Source of the DNA: Primulina eburnea
Lineage: Eukaryota; Streptophyta; Magnoliopsida; Lamiales; Gesneriaceae
Direction: 5' to 3'
Assembly: GCF_022965805.1 (NCBI RefSeq)
Contig: NC_133102.1
Coordinates: 10,523,485-10,587,484, forward strand
Length of the DNA: 64,000 nt
The notes under the pieces were generated by a model that did not search any database, was not told the DNA's origin, and saw nothing but the letters and a program-made list of their open reading frames with translations. This document shows, in pieces, positions 57,230 to 64,000 of the stretch (position 1 is the first letter of the stretch; each line of letters starts with the position of its first letter). The translations under genes and the position numbers were made by a program.

Positions 57230-59282
57230 ACAGTAAGGCCCGAGATGTTATTACAGTAATTTGAGATTAATCTGAAATGATTATAGACAGAACGGATTAG
57301 CTGGAGACAAGTAATGCCAAGATTTTAAGTCGATATTAATGAAATTGTGAAGAGGAGGCCGAAGCCTCACCGAACCCGCGGTGTTAACAGGGACCGCCCC
57401 CGCGGTGCAGTACCGCACCCGCGGTCTTGACATGTACCGCACCCGCGGTCATGTAATTTCAAGATGGATAAGAATGCCGAAGCATGAGCGCACCCGCGGT
57501 CTTACACCTACCGCACCCGCGGTGCGACGTGTTGTGCGAAAAATGGTGACACCTCTTAGCTTGCATGCACGAGTATATATATGCACGAATCCTTCGAAAA
57601 AGCATTAGAAAATTCAGAGAAAGGGTCGAATCTTTGGCACAGAAAATCCTTACGCCTTTTGCGAGAAATCCGTCCGTCTGATTTTAAATCTGACTTCAGT
57701 ATCGAGTTCCTAGCAACGTAGGCTACAACTGGACGTAAGTTTTACTACGTTTTGACATGCTTTGGAATTATGATATTGTCAGAATTGAATGGAACTCATA
57801 TATGTTGTTCTTGGCGTATTAGACATCATAGAATCGAAGTCAGATTAAGAAACAGACTGATTATGGAATTGTTATGATTTTTGGAATCAAGTGATATCAA
57901 AATTGAGTTGTTATTGAGTATGAGATATTAGAATTAATATCTGAGTGATATGGTATTGTTGGGTATATTGATATTATACCGTTATGCCATCGATATTGAA
58001 TTAGATTGAGTATTGAGCAGGACAGATTTGATTCAAGTGGTGTATTGATATTATACTCCTCGATATTGTTCTTGTCAGATCGATAGTGACAGGTTTTGAG
58101 TTCGAGACTTCGACAGAGCCAGAATATCAGAAAGAAAGGTATAAATTAATGTTGAGTTGGGATTGCACAACTCGAGTGAGGTTTGACTCGAGTTTCCCTA
58201 AATCACATACTTTTACTTATTGCATTGATATTTGCAATTAATCAGACTTATGATTGTAGTCTATTGATTTATAGCTACTGTGTGATAAGATTGATATTTG
58301 TAGCCTATTGATTTATAGCTACTGCATGTAATGACTGCTGATTCGCTAGTCATTGACTGATTTGCTTAGATACTGACTGTATGTATTGATTACTGAGTCG
58401 TTGAGTCATAGGCTGATTCGCCTAGTCACCAGCTGATTCGTCGGGTTATAGACTGATTCGTCTAAACTTAAGCTGATTCGCTTAATTACAGGCTGATTCG
58501 TCTGGTTATTGGCTGATTCGCCTAATTACTGGCTGATTCGTCAGGTTATTGACTGAGTCGTCAATTCTGCGGCTGATTCGCCCAGACACTGATATATGAA
58601 TTATATCGATGCCGTTTAGGGATTGATTCATTCTTATCGACTGAGATTCGATATAATACCTATATTCAGACATCGGGATCCCTAGGATAGAGTTGAGTCG
58701 AGTTTGAGACGACGCGTCAGTGGAGTCGAGTCTGAGACGACGCGTCGGTTGAGTGGAGTCTGATATGACATGTTGATTTACATTGTTTATGCTATTCATG
58801 ATTATTGAATGTTTGATATTGATTTATGTATTCTGATTTGATACAGGTTAAGAATATGTCTTATATATGCTTTCGTATATGCTTTTATATGATTGCATGT
58901 TTACATTATTTATACTGGGATATTTATATCTCACCGGAGTTATCCGGCTGTTGTCTTGTTTTGTATGTGTGCATGACAACAGGTGGGGCTGGATCAGGGT
59001 CAAGAAGAGGATGAGAGATGACGAGTTTAGCGTGGTGATTCCGGACTTGGTAGAGATAGGGTCAGACACTTGATATTAGTTGTTAAACCCTAGTTGAATA
59101 AATGTATGTTGTACATGACTTGTACTTTTATACTGAGATGTATATTCATGTTTAATATGTAATTTGAGTAAATTACATTACGTTTCCGCTTGTATTAAAA
59201 AAAAAAATTTAGACCCTGTTTTATAATTGATTAATTAGTCCCAAACATGATTAAGAACTTGATTTGCGTCCGGGTCCCCACA
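57230..59282 (+). repeat. LTR of a gypsy (Tekay-like) element, about 2.05 kb, left end provisional
   Basis: Right end GGGTCCCCACA at 59282 is clear. The start is placed near TAAGGCCCGAGATG (57233) because other LTRs here begin TGTAAGG or TGTAATAG; the first bases are altered. Inside are a GC-rich island (57371-57530, about six copies of a CCGCACCCGCGGT word), a TATATATATGCACG element near 57573, a 20-bp minisatellite (58338-58592) and an AATTT-rich 3' end. The next bases are GT and then a new copia LTR, so the primer-binding site, if any, is displaced beyond the window. It may be a 5' LTR or a solo LTR. Confidence 0.6.
58338..58592 (+). repeat. 20-bp minisatellite (CTGATTCGYC...) in the LTR
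   Basis: About 12-13 contiguous units of exactly or nearly 20 bp, each starting CTGATTCG followed by YCTRRTTAYTGG-like sequence; the most regular part is 58419-58592. Unit types with CGCC and CGTC partly alternate. Confidence 0.85.
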
Positions 59283-59284
59283 GT

Positions 59285-59490
59285 TGTAAAGTTAGAAATT
59301 TGTGTGTGATGATGTAGGTAATGATGTATTTTATTTTTGGATTATGTGTAATGAAACTCTATAAATAGATCTCTCATTTGTGAAGAAAATCACAATTGAG
59401 TAGAGAGAAAAATATTATAAAGTGTGTAGTTTGGTAAATTTTGAGAGTTTGAGATTTTTACTTTTTACCATAAATTTTTACTTTTTCACA
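59285..59490 (+). repeat. 5' LTR of the right-end copia (about 206 bp)
   Basis: TGTAAAGTTAG to TTTTTCACA. TATAAATAG at about 59361-59369 is the likely U3 TATA box. The following ACACGTTATCAGCACGA is the conserved post-LTR primer-binding phrase of this copia group (recalled, not searched). The 3' end could be 59490 or 59493. Confidence 0.78.
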
Positions 59491-59885
59491 ACACGTTATC
59501 AGCACGAAGCTCTAAAAGTCCTACATACTTTTCCAAGCTCCAAACAGAAGAAAAAGGTAACAAAAGTAATTATATTTATTTTACTGTTATTTATTTATTG
59601 TGTATTTATTTAATATACAATATAATGTTATTATTAGAAATAATAAAAATAAATTTTTCATAAACTTGTTATAAATCCTGGGAGGATGTTAAGACGACAT
59701 CCCACACTCCCGGTAAGGGATACGACAAGTATAAAAGCCTATAAGGTTTTTAAACAAAATAAATTATGACACTCATTATAATATTATGATATGATATACA
59801 TAATTATTTAAACATGTCTAATATTATATACATCATATTATTACCATAAAATTATACAAATACATACATTTATTTTTTGTACACC

Positions 59886-59931
59886 AACGGTCATAAACGG
59901 TAACAAACGGCTAGTTTTTGCCCTATAAATA
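59886..59931 (+). promoter_or_regulatory. Internal promoter: three AACGG motifs 10 bp apart plus TATA box
   Basis: AACGG at 59886-59890, 59896-59900 and 59906-59910, then TATAAATA at 59924-59931, followed by a CT-rich leader (ACTTTCTCTTCTTCTCT) of the kind seen in plant 5' UTRs. AACGG is the core of plant mitosis-specific activator (MYB3R) sites, although none of the three matches the full consensus. The exact 10-bp phasing puts them on one face of the helix. Confidence 0.5.
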
Positions 59932-60017
59932 TCATCTCACAAACACATTCAATCACTCCAACTTTCTCTTCTTCTCTAAAAATTATTCATCATCAAATTT
60001 TTCGAAGAAAAAAGAAG

Positions 60018-60173
60018 ATGGCTTTCTCAAGGATATTTTTAATTATTTTGGTTATCATACTCACGAGTCTTGTATTTATCGGAGAATATCCTCCTCGTGC
60101 GTTTTCTTTATTTTTACAAATACTTGTACTTGTTGTTTATCCGTTACTTTGTATTGCAATATTTATTAACTAA
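60018..60173 (+). CDS. Small two-helix hydrophobic ORF in the copia leader (51 aa)
   Basis: ATG 60018 in good context (AAGAAGATGG), about 87 nt after the TATA box, stop TAA at 60171-60173. The product has helix 1 at residues 5-21 (RIFLIILVIILTSLVF), a turn GEYPPRAFS (22-30), and helix 2 at 31-50 (LFLQILVLVVYPLLCIAIFI), so a membrane hairpin is likely. I do not recognise it. It lies 32 nt before gag, inside the candidate leader intron, in a different transcript class from gag if both promoters work. Hydrophobic T-rich sequence can mimic membrane helices by chance, so comparison with other copies is decisive. Confidence 0.5.
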   Translation: MAFSRIFLIILVIILTSLVFIGEYPPRAFSLFLQILVLVVYPLLCIAIFIN

Positions 60174-60205
60174 TAAAATGCATCGTAATTTTTTTTAGTA
60201 CCACC

Positions 60206-61360
60206 ATGTCAAATTTAACAAAGCTCGAATTTATTGCGCTCGACATCACGGGAAAGAATTATATGCCATGGACTCTAGATGTAGAAATGCATCTTGAGTC
60301 ATTAGGTCTAAGCGAGACCATTAAAGAAAATGGCATATGCACGTCACAAGAAAAGGCAAGAGCCATGATATTTTTGCGTCGACATCTCGACGATGTATTG
60401 AAATGTGAATATCTGACTGAAAAAAATCCCATGGCTTTGTGGAAGGGATTAAAAGAAAGATTTGAACATATAAGGGAAGTTATACTTCCGACCGCCCGGG
60501 ATGAATGGAATACACTGAGATTCCAAGATTTTAAAAAAGTCAGTGATTACAATTCGGCGATGTATAGAATAATCTCGCAATTAAAATTTTGTGGACATGA
60601 GATCACAGAATCTGAGATGCTTGAAAAAACATTTTCCACATTTCATGCATCAAATATCACTTTACAGCAACAATATAGAGTACGTGGATTTGCGAGATAT
60701 TCTGAGCTCATCGCCTGTCTTCTTGTGGCGGAAAAGAACAATGAGCTATTAATGAGAAATCATCAGTCCCGACCCACTGGATCAACAGCATTTCCCGAAG
60801 TAAATGTTGTAAGTAAAAATGAATTTCAACCTCGGAACCAAAATCAAATTCATAGACAAGATTTTGGTCGAGGTCGAGGTCGAGGTCGAGGTCGAGGTCG
60901 TGGACGTGGACGTGGACGTGGAATTGACCGTGGTCGTGGTCGAGGCCGTGGTTTTGAAAATAATAGAGATAGTTATTTTTATAACTCATCTCAAAAGAGC
61001 GTCCCAAACCATCCACAGAAAAGACATCATGAGAATACAAGTATTAATGAGAATCACTCAAAAAGATATGAAAGTTCTTGTTACAGATGTGGTACTCCAG
61101 GACATTGGTCCAAAGTTTGTCGAGCCCCTGAGCATCTTTGTAAACTTTATAAAGAATCATTAAAGGGGAAAGAAAAGGAGACCAACTTCACTGAACGCAG
61201 TGACCGTTTGAGTGATTCAACTCATTTTGATGCTGGTGATTTTATGAATGATTTCTCTAGAAATGATCAACATGTTGGTGGGATAGAAATGAACAATTTT
61301 GATGCTACAGATTTTCTCAATGATTTCTCTGAAAATGAACAATTTAATGGTAGAATATAA
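60206..61360 (+). CDS. Copia Gag (384 aa) with a long RG tract and CCHC knuckle
   Basis: ATG 60206 in the context CCACCATGT, first after the T-rich splice-like site. Residues about 1-190 form the UBN2-type capsid region (ALDITGKNYMPWTLDVEMHL, FLRRHLDDVLKCEYL, WKGLKERF). Residues about 221-250 are an RG repeat (GRGRGRGRG..., with DNA built of GGTCGA and GGACGT words). The zinc knuckle CYRCGTPGHWSKVC is at about 292-305. An acidic C-terminus follows with two copies of a DATDFLNDFS-like motif (DAGDFMNDFS, DATDFLNDFS). Intact. RG tracts commonly bind RNA and may help condensation. Confidence 0.9.
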   Translation: MSNLTKLEFIALDITGKNYMPWTLDVEMHLESLGLSETIKENGICTSQEKARAMIFLRRHLDDVLKCEYLTEKNPMALWKGLKERFEHIREVILPTARDEWNTLRFQDFKKVSDYNSAMYRIISQLKFCGHEITESEMLEKTFSTFHASNITLQQQYRVRGFARYSELIACLLVAEKNNELLMRNHQSRPTGSTAFPEVNVVSKNEFQPRNQNQIHRQDFGRGRGRGRGRGRGRGRGRGIDRGRGRGRGFENNRDSYFYNSSQKSVPNHPQKRHHENTSINENHSKRYESSCYRCGTPGHWSKVCRAPEHLCKLYKESLKGKEKETNFTERSDRLSDSTHFDAGDFMNDFSRNDQHVGGIEMNNFDATDFLNDFSENEQFNGRI

Positions 61361-61487
61361 ATGTACAATAATTGATTTTTCATGTATTCATGTAATAATG
61401 TTTTATTGTATAATTATGATATGTGTTATATTTACATATGTATTTTCAGTAATTTTATTTCATTGCATATTTTTTTGAAGTTCAAAT

Positions 61488-64000
61488 ATGGAAAATGCTA
61501 TGAGCAAAGCTGAACTTTGCATACCCGATAGTGGTACAACGCACACTATCCTCCGAGATAAAAGATATTTCTTGGAACTAAAACCAACAAAAACAACGGT
61601 GAATACAATATCAGGTCCTGTAGACTTGATTAAAGAATGTGGTAAAGCACAATTTTTGTTACCTAATGGTACAAAATTTTTGATCAATGATGCTTTATAT
61701 TCACCACAATCGAAAAGAAATTTGTTGAGTTTTAATGATATATATTCCCATGGGTATGATACTCAAACAATGAATGAAGGGAATGAGAAATATAAGTGTC
61801 TTATCACATATAAATCAGGAAAGAAATATGTGATTGAAAAACTACCAATGCTCCCTACTGGATTGCATTATACACATATAAGTCCCATTGAATCAAACAT
61901 GGTAGTTGATAATTCTTCGATATTAACCAATTGGCATGATCGATTGGGACATCCTGGTTCAACAATGATGCGAAGAATTATAGAAAATACACATGGTCAT
62001 CCACTGAAAGACCAGAAGATATTTCAGAATAATAAGTTTCAATGTAAAGCATGTTCTCTTGGAAAACTTATTATAAGACCATCACCAGTCAAAATCCAAA
62101 CTGAATCACCAATGTTTCTTGAACGTATTCAGGGTGATATTTGTGGACCAATCCATCCACCATGTGGACCATTCAGATACTTTATGGTATTGATTGATGC
62201 CTCCAGCAGATGGTCACATGTATGTTTATTGTCAACTCGAAATGTTGCATTTGCAAGATTACTTGCTCAAATAATAAAATTGAGGAATCAGTTTCCCGAT
62301 TATACAATCAAGAAAATTAGACTTGATAATGCTGGTGAATTTACTTCCCAGACTTTCAATGATTATTGTATGTCTATGGGAATCATTGTTGAGCATCCTG
62401 TTGCTCATGTACATACACAGAATGGATTGGCTGAATCATTGATTAAACGTCTGCAAACTATTGCTAGACTAATGATTATGAAAACAAAGCTCCATATTTC
62501 TATATGGGGACATTCAATTTTACATGCTGCTTCATTAATTCGCATCAGACCAAGTGCATATCATAAATACTCCCCATTGCAGCTTGCATTTGGTAAAGAA
62601 CCAGACATTTCTCATCTGAGAATTTTTGGATGTATGGTGTATGTGCCTATTGCACCACCGCAACGAAAGAAAATGGGACATCAAAGAAAGGTTGGAATTT
62701 ATATCGGTTATGATAGTCCATCAATCATTCGATATCTTGAACCTCAGACAGGAGATGTGTTCACAGCACGTTTTGCTGATTGTCATTTTAATGAGGAAAT
62801 CTTCCCAATGTTAGGGGGAGAACAAAAACATACCGAAAAAAAAATTACATGGTATGTATCATCATTGTTACATCTGGATCCAAGAACAAAACAATGTGAA
62901 AAAGATGTACAACAAATTGTGCACTTGCAAAGAATAGCAAATCAAATACCAGATGCATTTGCAGACACAAAAGGGGTAACTAAATCATATATACATGCTG
63001 CAAATGCCCCTGCTCGAATTGAAATTCCAAACAAACAAATGGAAGATACTCATGATGTCATTAAACGCCTGAAGCGTGGAAGGCCAGTCGGTTCCAAGGA
63101 TAAAAATCCTCGAAAAAGAAAATTCATAGAGAAACACGATGATCACAAAATAAAGAATGATGTTTCTGAAGAAACACATGATGATCACAAAATAGAGAAT
63201 GGTGTTCCTGAAGAAACACATGATGATGAAAATGTTCTGTCAGAACCACAAACTGACGAGAATCATGAAATCTCTATCAATTACATTAATACTGGAAAAA
63301 TATGGAACCGAAAAGATATAGATGAAATTGATGATATATTTTCTTATAATGTGGCAATCGACATCATAAATGATAATGAAGATCATGAACCAAAATCTTT
63401 TGGTGAATGTAAAAATCGACAGGACTGGATAAAATGGAAAGAAGCCATCCAGGTTGAATTGGATTCGCTAAATAAACGTAATGTTTTTGGACCTATAGTC
63501 CTTACACCTGAAGGTGTAAAACCTGTTGGATACAAATGGGTTTTTATTCGAAAGCGAAATGAGAAAAATGAAATAGTAAGATATAAAGCTCGACTTGTTG
63601 CACAAGGTTTTTCTCAAAGGCCTGGAATTGATTATGAAGAAAGGTATTCTCCTGTGATGGATGCAATTACGTTTCGGTATTTGATTAGCTTGGCGGTATC
63701 TGAAAATTTAGAAATGCGTCTTATGGATGTTGTTACAGCTTACTTATATGGATCACTTGATAGTAATATATATATGAAAATCACTGAAGGATTTAAGATG
63801 CCTGAAGCACAAAGTTCAAAACCCAGAGAATGTTATTCTGTGAAATTACAAAGATCCTTATATGGGTTAAAGCAATTAGGTCGAATGTGGTATAATCGAC
63901 TAAGTGATCACTTGATGAAAAAGAGATATGTAAATAATTCAATATGCCCTTGTGTTTTCATTAAGAAAACAACATCCGGATGCGTAATTATTGTTGTATA
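61488..64000 (+). CDS. Copia pol, open to the window end: protease, integrase, reverse transcriptase start
   Basis: ATG 61488 opens 837 codons without a stop. Protease CIPDSGTTHTILRD (DSG near residue 14); integrase zinc region WHDRLGHPG with CKACSLGKL; catalytic residues in GDICGP (about 216), LDNAGEF (about 281) and NGLAESLIKRL (about 316); a linker with a KRGRPVGSKDKNPRKRK basic motif (possible nuclear signal) and three direct repeats around ETHDDHKIEN; then reverse transcriptase ([50 protein letters not shown]). The window ends just before YVDD. pol is in the +1 frame relative to gag, 127 nt downstream of the gag stop, which is unusual for plant copia with one fused ORF; splicing or internal initiation is implied. 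Confidence 0.9.
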   Translation, partial: MENAMSKAELCIPDSGTTHTILRDKRYFLELKPTKTTVNTISGPVDLIKECGKAQFLLPNGTKFLINDALYSPQSKRNLLSFNDIYSHGYDTQTMNEGNEKYKCLITYKSGKKYVIEKLPMLPTGLHYTHISPIESNMVVDNSSILTNWHDRLGHPGSTMMRRIIENTHGHPLKDQKIFQNNKFQCKACSLGKLIIRPSPVKIQTESPMFLERIQGDICGPIHPPCGPFRYFMVLIDASSRWSHVCLLSTRNVAFARLLAQIIKLRNQFPDYTIKKIRLDNAGEFTSQTFNDYCMSMGIIVEHPVAHVHTQNGLAESLIKRLQTIARLMIMKTKLHISIWGHSILHAASLIRIRPSAYHKYSPLQLAFGKEPDISHLRIFGCMVYVPIAPPQRKKMGHQRKVGIYIGYDSPSIIRYLEPQTGDVFTARFADCHFNEEIFPMLGGEQKHTEKKITWYVSSLLHLDPRTKQCEKDVQQIVHLQRIANQIPDAFADTKGVTKSYIHAANAPARIEIPNKQMEDTHDVIKRLKRGRPVGSKDKNPRKRKFIEKHDDHKIKNDVSEETHDDHKIENGVPEETHDDENVLSEPQTDENHEISINYINTGKIWNRKDIDEIDDIFSYNVAIDIINDNEDHEPKSFGECKNRQDWIKWKEAIQVELDSLNKRNVFGPIVLTPEGVKPVGYKWVFIRKRNEKNEIVRYKARLVAQGFSQRPGIDYEERYSPVMDAITFRYLISLAVSENLEMRLMDVVTAYLYGSLDSNIYMKITEGFKMPEAQSSKPRECYSVKLQRSLYGLKQLGRMWYNRLSDHLMKKRYVNNSICPCVFIKKTTSGCVIIVV

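Larger units (their letters stand above)
59557..60198 (+). other. Candidate leader intron of the right-end copia
   Basis: AAAAAG|GTAACA at 59556/59557 resembles a 5' splice site, and TTTTTTTTAG at 60198 a 3' splice site; the gag ATG follows 8 nt later. Splicing would remove the small ORF from genomic-promoter RNA and join the LTR leader to gag. Inferred from sequence only. Confidence 0.35.
59285..64000 (+). mobile_element. Apparently intact Ty1/copia element, 5' part (right end outside window)
   Basis: Order: 5' LTR, primer-binding region, long leader with a small ORF, gag, pol. Both gag and pol are open as far as seen. It is inserted 2 bp after the end of the gypsy LTR at 59282, so it is younger than that LTR. 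Confidence 0.88.

Noticed and set aside
58338..58592. Possible CRISPR array
   Set aside because: Units abut with no unique spacers, and the context is a plant LTR.
60708..61040. Minus-strand and alternative-frame ORFs with DLDLDL or VEVEVE repeats
   Set aside because: They arise from the GGTCGA/GGACGT repeat that encodes the RG tract of Gag.

Overview
The window looks like nuclear DNA of a flowering plant, probably an asterid eudicot (lineage inferred, not proven). It is AT-rich, has GT-AG introns, and is dominated by nested LTR retrotransposons. Only two genes look like host genes: a nine-exon multi-span membrane protein (33769-37268, +) and a one-exon proline-rich extensin-like cell-wall protein (39751-40872, +). 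No bacterial or organellar genes, rRNA, tRNA or CRISPR array were seen.

Layout. 1-3223: 5' part and 5' LTR of a minus-strand Ty3/gypsy element. It sits inside a plus-strand SIRE-type Ty1/copia element whose visible parts are 3224-6394 and 15640-18928 (reverse transcriptase and RNase H, a small antisense gene, a long env-position ORF, 3' LTR). A second element, a 9.2 kb minus-strand copia (6395-15639, duplicated target gcaaa), splits the env-position ORF. 18981-33313: a large non-coding inverted-repeat (foldback-like) element made of diverged subrepeats. It is interrupted by a solo LTR (20587-21211) and by a nearly intact chromovirus-type gypsy element (23727-32127, duplicated target atatc). 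33314-43623: the two host genes, with a cluster of short palindromic MITEs and (TA)n tracts. 43624-53836: an older copia element (duplicated target tttaa), itself hit by a solo LTR (45426-46813) and a deleted Athila/Tat-like gypsy element (49267-52658). 53842-57229: intergenic DNA with a hairpin MITE, a tandem LTR-miniature retroelement and another MITE. 57230-59282: a gypsy-type LTR. 59285 to the end: the 5' part of an apparently intact copia element.

The nesting order can be read from target duplications. Two elements look young because their LTR pairs differ by only about 0.5-1 percent by hand count. One of these is disabled only by a single missing base; the other has no integrase core and must have moved in trans.

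The most unusual signals are three. A 51-residue two-helix hydrophobic ORF lies in the leader of the last copia element, behind a TATA box and three AACGG motifs spaced exactly 10 bp. An antisense small gene with its own TATA box and poly(A) signal lies downstream of pol in the SIRE-type element. GC-rich iterated islands recur in the LTR or leader of six sequence-unrelated retroelement families.
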